From Enoplosus armatus (Eukaryota; Chordata; Actinopteri; Centrarchiformes; Enoplosidae), in contig NC_092183.1 of the NCBI RefSeq assembly GCF_043641665.1, forward strand, positions 14,656,501-14,720,500: DNA of 64,000 nucleotides, written 5' to 3'. This document shows positions 1 to 13,514 of the stretch, in pieces. Below the pieces are notes generated by a model. That model saw only the letters and a program-made list of their open reading frames with translations. It was not told the DNA's origin and made no database searches. Numbering within the stretch: position 1 is the first letter of the stretch; every line of letters starts with the position of its first letter. Both the position numbers and the translations under genes were made by a program.

Positions 1-40
1 CGAACCCTTCCTCTTCAGTTCTTTCTTAAAACAGACTCAC

Positions 41-3000
41 CTGCCCTGAACCACTTTGATTGTATTCTGTTTGTTAGCGATGAGACTGAGTTTAGTCAGA
101 AACTCAAACAAGTGGTCGCATTGCATTACAAGGTCCCCCTGAAACAAATAATATGCAAGCTGCATTACAAAATGTAATACCAAACTTAGACCTGAAGACT
201 TCTGTGTAAATGAGCTGTATGATTCAACAATTTATCTGTTAATTTGTACTAGAAAACAGATCAAAAACTTTTATAAAAGGTGCAATTTGTTCCACCATAT
301 ATGATCATTTCCATTTACACTATAAAAATAATTTGCATATAAAAAAGCAATGCTGTCAAGCCCAGATATCTGCTTCATATGAAATATCCACATACCTTCT
401 GTTTAGGGTCCTCACATGTTATGTGGAATACAATGATGCCGTCAGTCAAGTTACTGACCGAAATACCTGCAATGAGTGAATTAGACACATATGAAGACAT
501 CCCTAATGGCAGGTGAAATATATCTATATCATCATGCTGTCCTGACCTTTGAGAGAGGTGTACAGCACTCTCTGTTTGATCTTGGCTTCCTCTATCACAT
601 AGGCAGCTGTCTGGGTGAGGATGAGCTGTCGTGGCCTTGGTTTGAAACCATTCCTGTCATATTTAATTACCGGGACGCTGTACTACAGAAACACAGAGTA
701 CAACACAGTGAGTTGCGATTGATGTGAGGCTGTAGTTCTGCCAGTTGTACAAAGACATTTTATTACCTTAATGTGCTCATTGCGAATCATCTGGAGAACC
801 CGCATGTTTATGTCCTGTTCACCTGGAGATGTTAAATTATGTTAAAAAGAAAAAAGAAAAAAAGAAAATGGCTTCGTGTGAATGTATCTGACACCTACTG
901 ATTCTAGTTTCCACGAAAGGTTGAGCGACACTCTGTGGATAACTGTCCTTTTTGCCCTTGAAGATGGAGCTGGTTACAAGCTTCAGTTGAAACTGAAGGG
1001 ATGAAAAATATGAAGTTGATCACATAAGGAACATATGATCCAGTTTTATAAGATGTGTTTACATGTGTGTTACCTGTGCTTTTCTCTGCGGTGTGATTCC
1101 TCTCACATACTTCCGCACCATAAGACGGTAGTGAAGCTTACGCAGTATTTCTGATGTCTGGCAAGAACATAAATGTGAGTCAAAATAAAGACTCTTGCTT
1201 GTATTTAATCTGTTTTACAGAGCAGCTGATTAATCGTCGTACCTCTGTGAGCACAGCAGGTGGAGATTGCCAGGTTGTTTTGTCCAAAACGGTTTTTGGC
1301 AGATTATTTTTAAGCCTGTTCAAGTAATTTTGTCTCACAAAGGCCAGGTACTCTGAGTTATCTGTGGTCTTTGCTTGCCCTCTGGTCATGTAACCTTTGA
1401 TGAATCTGAAAAAGGTTGTTAAATATTGTATTAATGAAAATCAGACAGTGAGCTTGAGACTATGATTTTTCCATCTTCTGTCTTACTTCTTGATGACTTT
1501 TACAGCCCAGGCTCTCCTCTCTCTCTCCTTCCTCGCCTGCACTCCTCTCCAACAAGTTTCAATCTTAGTGGCTGAGGATGTTACAAATATAACACTTTAC
1601 TATACTACCACTATAACAAAGCAGCATAGTACATCCTGTCTATCGTGTGTTGTGGCATTTACCAGCTTCTTTCTGTTTTCTGAATTCTCCCTTTGCTCTG
1701 TACCCTTTGTATTTAGCCTGGAGCCTCGTTGCTGCAAATTCAGAGCATAATATCAAATCTCTGTGCGACTAGTAATGTCTGAAACATTCATTTTGATTTC
1801 TACTCACCCAGTTCATGTTTACATTTCTCATAGGCATCCTCTGTGGCGTAAAGTGTCCTCGGATGACGGATGAATATTTTGGTACTAAAACAAAGGGAAA
1901 CAATGAAAACAGTTTTTGGTGGCTCACAGTGCGTTTGCTGTGTTGTATTTAGGAAGCGCTGTCCTCACCGTCCCATTTTGTACTCATTTGGCAAGTAGCC
2001 CAGATGTTGAACCAGCACTTCTACTCCATCAGCGGGCACTCCTCTCCAGTGAGGCCAGGTGGCTGGGCACAGGGGTTTATATCTGTAAGCAAACAACCCA
2101 CTCTGTTTTAAATGCTCTGAGAGGAACTACTTAATGAGGTTTTTGATTTAAAAAATCAAGCATAAAGTCCAAACTCCAGGGTCCTTCATACCTCTTTAAG
2201 AAGACCTCATATTTGCGTCTGTATGCAAAACCAGCCCGTCTGACTCTGAGGTGCTCCATCAGGCCCAGGTACTTCACCTGGTGCCTGATAAGTGCTTCGT
2301 CAAATTGACCTGTGTTTGTGTGAGAGAGGCACAGATTCAAACATCTCCCCAATGTCAACAAAATAGCTGCATGCACCGTCTGTTAATTTAAGTACCTGGC
2401 TGCTTGGACTCATTTGATTTCAGACAGCGTATGTACCAGGCCTCCTTAGCCATGAGGATCTCTGTCAGCTTCAGCAGGCTGCTCTTAAACTGGGTCGCCA
2501 CCTACAGACACGACATGAGGGTCATAATCCCCAACAGTTCATCTGTCAGATACATATGGCTTAATGATGACACAGTCAGACTGCCATTGACAGAGAAAAA
2601 ATGTCTTTGTCTCAGTGGTCACTCGGTCTAGACTACGTACTGATTTGTTTCTTCTCATTTAAAATCTGCATTGTGCACATTTTTTTATCATTAAAATGAA
2701 TTACCTCATTCATTCATTTCCTCATTACCTTCGTCATTTTTCTGTCTGTATATATAGCCTGATTTTTATTCATGTGGATGTTTGCCTAACGAGTATCTTG
2801 TAGAGCGAAATGTGGCATCAATACAAATTATTTTGGGTGCTTCCACATTTCAGTGTGCAAAAAAGCCCCTCTCCTTTTCCACCCTCGATAATGCCAGAAG
2901 AGTAAGAATGATGTGATGCTTATATGTGGCTTGCTAGTTGAAAGAAATGGAGGGTCAAACATGGTGAGAACTCACCGTTTCTGGTCTTCGCCTGCTGTCT

Positions 3001-6000
3001 GGATCCACTGCAGAGAAGCACTCTCTGACTATGGCATTTTTAGACTGACAAATCAGCTACGAGAAGGTGGAATAACACACACAGATCATAACACACCAAT
3101 TTACAATGATTTGTGATACTTGCCAAATATCCTGCATTCCCCTCTTGTGTTATTTACAGTAGTGGTTCCCACACAGCCATGGGGGGAATATGGAGTGAAA
3201 CTAAGGCTGTTTTTTTTCACAACAGACATTTTGACTTGTCAAAGATGTTAATGTGATTAGATTGTGCAGTTTGTGCACAGGTGCCTTTGCCTTCCCTCCC
3301 AATGTATAAAATGTCAATTTGCAGACTTACATCTTTTATGTTTCTGTATAATAGGTCATTGTTTTTGTCCAGGAAACCTAGAGTATCACAAAAAAGACTG
3401 TTAGTCAGTTGAAAATGAAAAAAGAGGTTTAAATGTTTGAGTAACAGGGATGACATTGTGGTTTCTTTTACCCACAACGCAGTAGGTGACCTCCCCGGCA
3501 TAATGCAAGAGACGGAAATCTCCCCTCTCCAGAGTCTTACGTGTCATTTTGTCAGCCAGTTTGTGCCTGCAGTCAAAGAGGTGGAGAGAGACAGAGGGAT
3601 GAAGAGTGAGAGGCTTTGCAGACCAATCCTAATCCTCCGTCTCTATCGGCTCACTGTCAGCTCACTCACAAGACACCAGTCAGCAGAGTGTTAGACTTCA
3701 GTGTCGAGGGGAAGCTTTGAGTTACACAATATTGTTCAGATGGAGTTCGTATTTAATTAAAACAAATGGTTAATTACCAAATGTGCAATCCCAAAACATT
3801 GATTATTTCAAAATGATTATAAAAAGCATAATTTTAGCTTTTGTAATTTCTAAAGATACTAAACATATTTTTAGCAAAGACAGCTTCAACACCTTCCTGC
3901 TTGTGAAATACTCCGTAGGTGCATCTGCAAGTTCATTAGCTTTTAACTCACGTGACAAAGTGAGGGTGATTTCCCATCTTATCCTCCAGTCTCTCCAGGA
4001 AGGTGAGATCTGTGGCATCTCCTGGCCTGAGACACTCCTCATCCTGCAGGATCATCATTAACACATGATAATACTTCAGCTTCACTGTATTATATTCCAG
4101 AATAGTTCGACTCCAGTAAATACGCACCAGTACTGATATGATTCCTCTGTGTTTCTCCTCAACCAGATCACAGATGATCTTGTTGTTGAAGAATTGAACC
4201 GGCTCCCACTGGGGAAAACAGCAGTCAGTGTAAACATAGTCTATCGTAGTCATTGATTCACTGGGGTTTTGTTTCAGGTTTACAAGATTACCTCAATATC
4301 CTCTGCTTCATATTCTTCCTGCTCAGCCTTGAGAGTCAACTGGATAAAAAGCTGCTGCAGCTTCTCGTTGCAGTAGTTTATACAGAACTGCTCAAAACTG
4401 AGGAAATCGGTCATGACAAACAGTAAAACTCATCACCACAGAATCACTCATAAATTTGCAGTTTTTCCAATATGCTTCAATTTCAGCTGTCATTGCTTAA
4501 AAAGGCTATAAAACAACCTTCACCAGGGTATCAGACTATCAAAGAAGTGTCACAATGTAAGAATAGGAACGATTTCTGCTTACCTGTTTACATAGAAAAC
4601 CTCAAATCCATATATGTCCAAAAGCCCTATTACAGTCTTCCTTGAAGGGTCCTGAAGAAGGTATAAAGTCAGTAAGTACTCATCCTCAGCCTGGGATTTC
4701 TCCTTCGTTACACACTCTTCTCCTCACCTTGTTCTCCATGGACTCGTTGATTCTGTTGACCAGCCAGGTGAAGGTCTGTCCATAGATGGCTTTGGCCAGG
4801 GCATCTCTGGCGTAGATGGCATGATCGATCGTGAATGGGCTGAAGACCTTTACAGTGAGACAAAACACACACAGCTGGATTTCAAACATTGCACGGAAAG
4901 TTTTAAATAGAAACACAACCGTATCGTAAATCAAACTAAAGGAGAGTTTAACATGCGTGCACCTGCTCTGTTTTGGCTTCAATCTTCCTGTACGTCAGTC
5001 CCTCTTGGAGACTGTGAGCATCAACTCCTAGAAGCTGCAGGGAAAAATGACATTAAGTGAGTTTATTCTTTGGCTTTTTGTAATAATCCTGGATATCTTG
5101 AGACTTTTTATTTATTTTTTCTTACATTTGAGACCCAGCGCAACTCTGCATTGTTGTTTAGGAGCGCATGGCCTTTACTGTTGGAATCAAACTGAATGTT
5201 CCCCAAGTGGAGAACGCTCGCAACGATCCCAAACAGGTGCTGCACAGAACGAAAATGTGTCAGGCAGTGCAAAACTAGTGGGGAAGAGTGAGAGGTTTAA
5301 ATCAGTCAGTAGTAACAGCACCCAACTTACATTAGTGTTTATCTCATCAATGTTGATGATTTGCAGAGCATTTTTGACTGTTTTCCAGTCATTTCTGTCG
5401 TTAATGGAAGACACAATGGCACACTCTCCCTGTCAAAAACAGCAAACATAGCGACAGGTTGTCAAATTGTACTATTGTCTGATAAATCTCTTGTATTAAA
5501 ACAGGGTTACACACACTTGGGTTAGATAGTTGTAATGCTGGCAGTCTCTCTCCAGGCCCAGCCGGTGCAGTAGGTCCTCCTCTCCTCCCTCCACTAGCTG
5601 GTAGAAGATGTGGAAGTTTCTCTCCCCGTGATTCTGATGCACGACCCTCGACTTCTCCAGCAGGTAGTTCAGAATATGACCTCCGACTGCATCCCCCTAT
5701 GAGCATCATGATCCTAAAGACAGCAGCTCGACAATTTGCAGAAAAAACAATGCCTATGGTCCAGTGGACAGATTTTAAAAAAGTCTTCTGAGGATAAAAT
5801 ATCTTCTTTCAGTCCCATGAAAGGAATGTTAATATTCATCAAGTATTTTGCTGAACTTCCTTCTGTAATTTTTTTATGTTTTAGATGAAGAAATTTGCCC
5901 TTTTTGGCTTTATTTTTACCTTTAAATTGAGCATGTAGTTACCAAACATTTTATTGTTAAACTTCTATTTCACATATTTCAACAACCCCCATGTTACCGT

Positions 6001-6996
6001 ACATATTGTAAGCACACACAAGTGTTTTTTCCCCAAATTTATGGATGAGATTATGGTTTCTAGGCACATTTGTAAGAACCTCAGTGCAGTTTGGATCAGA
6101 CTTCTCATAAATCTGCTGATTTTTTCTGTCTTAGTATACTTGATTAATATATTTCTTGAAAGTACCTCTGTGAATCTGTCCCGTGAGTCATACCTGGCTG
6201 TCAAACTGAATGTCCATATACTTCCCAAACCGGCTTGAGTTGTCATTTTTCAGTGTTTTGGCATTGCCGAAAGCCTGTGGGGAAACACCATACCACAGAG
6301 AATAATTAATGTTAGCATGGCCTGCTTTTTGATATGTCATTACGATGACATAACATAGGTAACCATCAGACCTCGAGGACAGGGTTGGACATGAGCATTT
6401 TGTCCCTGACGGTGTTCAGTAGAGTGGTGCTCGGACAGCTGACAGCGTAATACTGCAGAATCTTCTTGGAGGCCTCCGTCTTCCCCGCTCCACTCTCACC
6501 AGATATGAGGATGAAGTGATTGTTGAACTCTATCAGCATGGTGTGGTAGGCATTGTCTGCCAAGGCGTAGCTGTAGGGGTGCAGAGTAATCATAATATTT
6601 CACAGGTGAACCTGAGAACACTTAACTCACAGACATACACATGCACAAATATTCTTACACTCACATGTGTGGTGGAAGCTCAAAAAAGTTGACACCCATG
6701 TAGAGATCCATCTGTTTCTTATTGTAGATGTCCAGCTCTTTGTATGGATTGACAGACACTAGCAATGTGCCTATGTAGGTCTAAAAGAATGAGTTAAAAT
6801 GGTCATATCAGTTGTTAAGACTCACACACATCTGCTGACAGCAGGGTTATAAAAAGTCCTCTCCCAGACTCACATAGATGAGATCTTTGCTGAAGCGTTT
6901 TTTGAGGTTGCTGAGGAAGGCCGCCTCTGTGGTTTCATCGAGAAGAACAAAATCCTGGATTCCAACCCGGTCCCTGGCTGTCAGGGCGCCCTCCAT
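41..6996 (-). CDS. myo1h: Unconventional myosin-Ih (class I myosin), 3' end cut by window edge
   Basis: Single-headed, membrane-linked actin motor. Twenty-nine coding exons join in phase: 6996-6874, 6780-6665, 6570-6372, 6274-6194, 5696-5517, 5429-5331, 5239-5126, 5034-4963, 4847-4728, 4651-4584, 4397-4292, 4208-4128, 4043-3952, 3566-3472, 3377-3331, 3056-2976, 2501-2396, 2309-2192, 2082-1969, 1884-1808, 1731-1663, 1571-1487, 1405-1243, 1157-1074, 992-899, 822-767, 682-547, 466-396, 138-41. This gives about 981 residues. Seen: N-terminus [20 protein letters not shown]-loop GESGAGKT (about 104-111), switch [10 protein letters not shown] (about 156-164), switch II DIYGFE (about 380-385), three IQ motifs (about 697-760), then a basic TH1 tail with [12 protein letters not shown]. 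The last exon ends in phase 2 at a GT donor, so a few tens of C-terminal residues lie beyond base 1. The sequence is close to the MYO1C/MYO1H pair; I chose myo1h because foxn4 and acacb follow, as in human 12q24.11. Paralog choice is inference; the family call is firm. Confidence 0.93.
1663..1731 (-). other. myo1h: myo1h exon 21: small 69-nt exon coding the first IQ motif
   Basis: A short exon, easy to miss because it is weakly conserved. It is flanked by a TTTGCAG acceptor and a GTAAATG donor, enters and leaves in phase 1, and adds 23 residues containing the IQ-type core [16 protein letters not shown]. With it the neck has three IQ motifs, as in mammalian MYO1C; without it the frame is also preserved but the neck loses one light-chain site. 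Confidence 0.75.
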
Positions 6997-7008
6997 GTCC
7001 AGCTGACC
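6997..7008 (-). other. myo1h: 5' UTR stub of the first myo1h coding exon
   Basis: On the minus strand a TTGCACAG acceptor lies 12 bases before the start ATG, so the ATG exon seems to be an internal exon with a spliced 5' leader further right. The same arrangement occurs in MYO1C, where alternative leaders precede the conserved MESALTARD start. I could not locate the leader exon. An in-frame upstream ATG at 7086 gives a sequence unlike any myosin I and is probably not used. Confidence 0.45.
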
Positions 7009-9534
7009 CTGTGCAACAAGTTGCATCAACCATACAGAAGCCAAATGCGCAACACACAAGTCCAAATTCCAGGTGTTCAGCACCATAATCTGAAAATTTC
7101 TCTATTTCTAAAACACATTCCACATTCAGTATTTCACAGTACTTCATAAATTTGAGTTTGTTAGGTTTAACACCTTTTTTAATTAGTATCTTTATTGGTT
7201 AGACTAATTCTAAACTTTGGAGGAGGCAAACTGTGCTGGCAAAGTAACAAAAAACAAGTGTGACACATTTTGCATGCAAAACAATGATATTCAAGATTCT
7301 CAGCCATGTATTTTGACAAATGCGGATGAATGAATGTTTAAATAAATGGCTCCATGGGGGAGGACGGAGCTGAAAAAAGCACCAGAAAAAGCACAAACAT
7401 GGTCCCTGATAGTTCTATTGAAACAAGAGGTCTAGAGGTCCTATGTGTCTTTGAAGCAAAGCTCTGTGATTGTGCAGACGAACAGACAGAAGCTAATGAT
7501 CGCTACACAGCACACAGGGACCTTGGCTGGCAGCCCGTAGTTCACAAGAGCTGACGCACCAACCAAACACAACACACTGTGCAAATGGACTCGGGGAGCC
7601 CAAAACAGCGGCACATTTAAGAGGCATAGTGGGAAAAATTCCACCAATCTGTTTTGCATTCTCAGCACCAACACTTAGACCAAAGGTTTTCACAGCTTTT
7701 GTTGGTTTTGTATTTTTTTTCTCTCTCCTTTGGAAGCAGAAGTCCTTTGATTCTCAACTCTCTCTGTAAAAACATTAAAAAAGATAATCCATTGGATCTA
7801 ATTGACACAAAGCGCTCTGTCCCCCCTCCTCCCCTGCCTCTATCCTCCGCCTATGGCCCTCATTTCTTCTGAGAAAGGCCAAGTGTTTTTGTCCTGTAAA
7901 TACCACGGAGCAGAGACAAAAAAGACGTCTTTAAAATGCAGTCTACAATCCATTACACAAATTCCCCCTGCATATCCATTCAGTAATTATTCATTAGAAA
8001 ACATTTAACGTCACAGTGAATTTCACACTAGGCAGTCGAAACACAATAGAGGAGATTTGGCCTATTTTGGGGTGAGGAGTTGGGGAGGGGTTGGCTGTAC
8101 AGAGGAAGGGTGAAGGCAAAGGAGGGGGGGAGGAAGGGAGCAGTATTTGTCTGATCTGAGAACCTCTGAAACGGGGCCGTCTTGAGACAACGGGACAGAC
8201 TAAATAGTGCAGTAACGGTCTGTGCCCCGCTGCTTGCTGTGACACTCATTTAGTGTGCCCTGAGGGCGAACAATAGAAGCTTGTTCTTAGCAATCCTGTG
8301 CTGTAATTTGGACTTCATTACTTTGCTCACACGGGGCCCCATGGAAGGATAGAGGAGGCTAGTCAGATGAGAGTGTTTTTTTCCACCTGTCAGCCCCGCA
8401 CCCCCAATGCTCTCACCCTTCCCCTCAACAATACCCCTCACCCTGTGTCCCCACCAATAACCCTCACCCGACCCCCTTCCCATAGCCACCCCCCCCCCTC
8501 CCCCTCCCAGCCACCCACTTTAAGCCAATGAGACAGGTGAACAATATCATTGAAGGAACCCTTTTTTGGACGTCAGAATCAATCTGGCGGTGTGATGGTA
8601 GTGGTGCTGGTGTGGGGTATCTGTGACACCCCCTTTCTTCATGGGAACAAACTTCTCTCAGGGCAGCACAAGCAGACAATATGCTGGGACAGCGTGACTT
8701 AGGGATCTGCCATACAGTATTACAAGTAATAACATGAACAGATAAGCTCCTGTCAAGAGGAGGATTAATGAATTCAGCGGTGATAATAATGCTAATGTTT
8801 TAGGTTTCCATTCAGAGCACTGACAAAATCTAAAGGTTTGTTGTTTTCCATTCAGGTTTCCTTTGGTGTGCTGCAGGTATTTCTTTTTTAAGAAAGCTGT
8901 CTGCAGCATGCAGAAGTGTTTCTAAAGACACAGCGCCAGAAAGGCTGGACATTGAAAGGGGCGTTCTCAGTCCAAGAGGACAAGAAAGTCTAAGTTGAAG
9001 AAAGCACCTGGCAATAGAAAAAAGTTCTCCTCAAGCATGTGTTATTTGTAGCTTTATATAATAGAAACCAAATGGACTGGATCGTAACTCTACATTATGA
9101 TATACATTAAACAATCTGATGCACAGCGGAAAGAATGATTATGTAATGAGTCCACGAAGCAATTGTCAGATCAGGTGAATTGCCTTGCTACCTCAGAGTA
9201 CAACCAATTGTATTTTAATTAAGAGATGGTCCTCATCTTGGTCTAGAGTGTCAGTGTTGCCTGAGACAGAGTGACCTCATCTGTGTGAGAAGTAGCTTTG
9301 GAGAGGGGGGGAGGAAGCTGCTGCTATGCAGCAATTTACAATCAAGAAACAACTTTATCTCCCTCTTAAATGATTCTGTCTGATTAGATCATGTGTTGAT
9401 AACATCTCCACTTAACCCAAAGGTCCTTATAAGTCTCTACAACTAACAGAGCCTCCAACATTGTTTTTACTTTTGGTTCAGCTCAGGTTATCCTGATCAG
9501 GGCCCTGTTTACCAAAAGCATCTCAAAGCAATAG

Positions 9535-9900
9535 TTCAACATTTTGGGACAGACAATTAGATGAGAAGATTGATACCGCGCCCATATTTGTGAAGTAGCT
9601 GGTTAGCTTAGCTTAGCACAAAGACTGGAAACGAGAAAACGACCAGCAAATTGTTATTTTTACACTTTTTTGCTTTTGTACAGATTAAACAAACAAGATG
9701 TTAATTAGTGAATCAGCTGGAAGGCAGATTTTGTTACCTTACATAACTGATCCAGGCTAGTTGTTTCCCCCTGTCTCCTGTCTTTGTGCTAAACTAAGCT
9801 AACTGGCTGCTGGCTGTAGCATAATATTTAACTGGGTATGACAGTGATATCTATCTTCTCATCTAACTCTCTGCCAGAAATCATTTTCCCAAAATGTCAA
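9535..9900. mobile_element. MITE-like dispersed repeat with imperfect terminal inverted repeats
   Basis: The left end (about 9535-9575) contains CATTTTGGGA and TTAGATGAGAAGATTGATA. The right end (about 9850-9900) carries the reverse complements, TATCTTCTCATCTAACTCT and TTTTCCCAAAATGTCAA. The interior has GCTTAGCTTAGCACAAAGAC and a partial complement about 130 bases further on. No coding capacity. I recognise the sequence style as a very common percomorph interspersed element; the exact family name is not asserted. Confidence 0.7.
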
Positions 9901-10924
9901 AAAAAAAAATAGGTGATGATCTGTCATCTCAGCCCACAGACTTACAATGGGACTGAACTGTCAAGCATTCCTGTACCAACTTTGAAACCCTTTGACAGCA
10001 GCTACAGTACAGTATATAGTTACAGTATATACTTTTTTTTTACAACACAAAAGAAAACTCAAACCTGCATTTCTGAAGTTGTATTATTCTGCTGTCAGAT
10101 GCAGAATTTCAATGAGGATCCAAACTGGAAAAAAAAATCCCTCCTCTCCAGAGAAGTTAGACAAGCATAGCGTGTCCTCCTGTATCTGCTTGCATGGAGA
10201 CAATCAGTGAACCTGTAAACACTGAATTGTTGACAGTTAGTTGGCAAAAGTCCAGCTTGTGAAATGCTAATAAAAAATGTACTGTCCTCTCCCCTGGTTT
10301 GTCTAGTAGCTCATTCATCCAGTATGTGAGAGTACTAGTGTTGGTGATGCTGCGTGGAGGCCTGTGTGCACATATGCTCCTCCACACCGTCCTGACCCAG
10401 GCTCAGGGCACTGTGGGCCGGGTGCTTAATCATTCATGCCGTGGGAGGTGGAGGAACAGAGAGATCTTATTCAGTGCTTACCTGGGTATCTACTGCTCTA
10501 CTGAGTGTAACATAACGATACAGAAACAAGATCCAAACCACACCAAACCAACCATCCCCCTTTCCCTCTCTCCTTCTTCTTCTCTGTCTCTAAGCTCCAT
10601 TACATCACTACCATCAGCAAGAAAAGCCCCCAGTCTCCTTCTCCCTGCTGGCACAGTCCAGGTCTGGTTACTGATCTTTGATTGGATGGATACATTACAA
10701 GCTAATCACCAACCGCTTTATTACTCAGTGTAACAATCCTGGTCAGAGGAGCACCATTGTTTTGAGCCGCAGTCTGAGCTGCCAATGTTTACGGCTTCTG
10801 TAAAATGCTACTGGGTTGATGCCCAAATACATCCAAACTTTTTTGCTTGGGTGAAAACAATTATTAGATAACATTTACTTCAAGCTCCTATGATACCATG
10901 TGAGTATTTTGGGGGCATTTTATG

Positions 10925-11085
10925 CTCATATTAGAGAGTTGTTAGTGTAGAAATGACAGGAAATGAGGGGAAAGAAAGATGAGGAATGACAAAGGGCCAC
11001 AAAGGTCCCTGGACAGACTTTAAACAGAGACAGTGCGATCTGTGGTCAGTGCCTTAAACCCATAGACCACCAGGGTACCCCTCAA
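10925..11085 (-). repeat. Degraded tRNA-derived SINE fragment (minus orientation)
   Basis: Read on the minus strand the segment starts with a tRNA-like head (CCTGGTGGTCTATGGGTTTA) and ends in a tail rich in TCTTTC and CATTTCCTGTC, the pattern of fish tRNA-head SINEs. It resembles the element in pole intron 25. Promoter boxes are too eroded to define exactly. Confidence 0.45.
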
Positions 11086-11369
11086 GGGTATAAGGGCTTC
11101 TACTTCGACTATATTGTAGTACCCAAGGGAAAATTTACCTTGCAGCCAGGTGAAACTCAGAACACACACACAGACTCAAACATAAAACAAAAATAAAACA
11201 TATAAGTAATGGAAAACACATGTTAAAACCCACCCAACAAGCTCACATCAGGCACTGTACATCATATCAAAATCATTAATCTCTCTAAAATCTTTGCCAA
11301 TGACAGAAACATATGCATACCCATAATAGTTTTGACAAGGCCACTCAAACTGACAGCCGTAAAAACACT

Positions 11370-11790
11370 GAGAGAGTCTACAGTCACGCTAGCTTTGCTT
11401 TGAGATTAATGCCAACATCAGCCTGCTAATATGCTCACAGTGACAACGCTAAGATGCTGATGTTTAGCAGATGTAATGTTCACCATCTTAGTTTAGCGTG
11501 TTAGCATGCTGGCATAAAACATAAAATGTAGGGAAAAATTTGTTTAGCAGGTATTTGGTGATAAAACAAATGGCAGTCCATTTAATAGTTATGGAGACAT
11601 AAAAACACAAATGTCAACCTCATGGTGGTGCTCGCGGAAAAGTCAAGGGATCACCAAAGTCATTAGGATTCATCTTCTGGGAATCATGAAAAGTTGTTGA
11701 GATATTTCAGTCTGGACCAAAGTGGTGGACCGACCGACCAACATTGCCATCTCTAGAGCCACACCGCTAGCATGGTTAAAAGTAAAGCTG
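11370..11790 (+). repeat. Dispersed teleost repeat (non-coding)
   Basis: Contains motifs I associate with a highly abundant percomorph repeat: TTAGCATGCTGGCATAAAAC, GTTGAGATATTTCAGTCTGG, and CCAAAGTGGTGGACCGACCG followed by GCTAGCATGGTTAAAAG. No open frame of interest. Boundaries are approximate. Confidence 0.6.
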
Positions 11791-13514
11791 GTACAAAAGG
11801 AACAAAACTGCATGAATCCTTCATTTACAGTGGGCCTATGTAATTTAAACACATCAATTACTGCATTCAACTACATGCTTAATCACTTGCTGACTCTCTT
11901 GCTGGCTTGCTGAAAGTGTTGAGCCTGGACTTTGTTTTAAGGTTATTCATATCTACTAACAATAAGACATAAATTGATATACCACCATTAAATAAGAGGT
12001 TGGGTTTGATACTCTTGTGTACAAAAATGACCTGCCTTAAAGTAGCTGCACTGTGTGGGGAGAGACTGGGTGGGAGTAAAAATGTGTTTACTTCTGTAGC
12101 CTAGTAACCACCATTAGAAAACACACACCTTCCACGGTAACGCAGGTGTCCATTTTCTCTGCTCTGGTGACCTAAATGTGAGAAAAGATCATGTTTCACC
12201 CAGTTAATGGATTGATTAATGTTTGGAACGCTTTCAGTCAACTGTCTATGACGGGTGACAGGTTGAGTGTTCAACATATTTGAATTATTCACTCTCCACT
12301 CCAGAAAAGTTGTCAAGGTTACCTCTGCCGTCGCCCCACCTCTCCCCCGGCACAGCGGCCCAGCAATGCTTGTCCAATCTTAACAAGCTTTGTGCTACCC
12401 ACTGGGCTCTGATTCAGCACGAGACCCGGCAAATCCAATTACACAGGAGTCAGAGAGGTTGATTTTCCCATTATAGATTCCATGCTGAGAATGAGAGCTG
12501 ATGATAACACTCACATCACACCACTGCTGCCCCCTCTCTCTCCTCTCTCCTTTTTATTTTGTCTCCATTTCACTGTTTCCCTCCCTTTATTTCTCCCTGT
12601 CTTCCTATCTAATTCCTCTTTTCCCAAAGACCTTCTTTCTTCCCCTGTCCCGTTCTTTGGATCTCTCCTTCTTTCATAGTCCATTATTCTAATTTTTCAG
12701 AGCAGCGTAACGAAGCCTGGGCCCCGTCATCATTTCAGTACCAAAATGCTGGGTCAGTGAGGTTACTTCATACCCCACTTATTTTTTTTACTACATATTA
12801 TTTCTGTCTTGCTTAAGAGAGAGAGACAGATATATAACATCATTATGTCCCTCTTGTGATTGTGATTTCTTATTCTGTCCCATTTTTTATGTACTGTACC
12901 TTTAAATATTTAAGTTGACACTTGATTTGATGATTTTCTTTACACAATACCCATTTACACACTAGGAATAAAATATACATCAGCTTGGATAACCTCTCAA
13001 AGGTCATTGCAAAAACTAAATGCAAAGTAATTCAGACAACTTGACTTAGGGGTGTCTGAGTGCCATCCTTAGGGGACACCATGTGCCTGCTGTGACACAT
13101 AAAAAAGTTACTGAGAGTTCTTTTGGAAATGAGGCTCTTTTACACTCAATCGGCTGTGAAAAAGAAGAGGACTTTTGCTCCATCTTTAGCCTTCAGGGCA
13201 CTGAAAAGGGCTGACCTCGCCTCAGACCAGAGGCTTTGGTGTTGACACAGGTCACTCAGAGGTCAACGCCACTGACCTCTCTAAACCTTCAAGATATGGT
13301 TTTCTGTGATCCTCCGGGACGATAGGATTGTGAAGTCCAGCGGTCTGTCGGGAGAAGTCGTCTCCCCTGTAGGAGAGAAAATGGTGTGATGGGACCTGCA
13401 GGGGTGACCAATAGCCTTTTGATCAATACTCATAAAACGTCCGCTGCAGCTCAACCTCTCCATTGTTCAGCTTGATGCAAACTGATGGTGGATGGTGAAA
13501 ACTTCTGACAGTCA

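Noticed and set aside
10299..10733. 144-codon open frame on the plus strand
   Set aside because: Low-complexity Ser/Pro/Leu translation of a CT-rich tract; no known domain or splice context.
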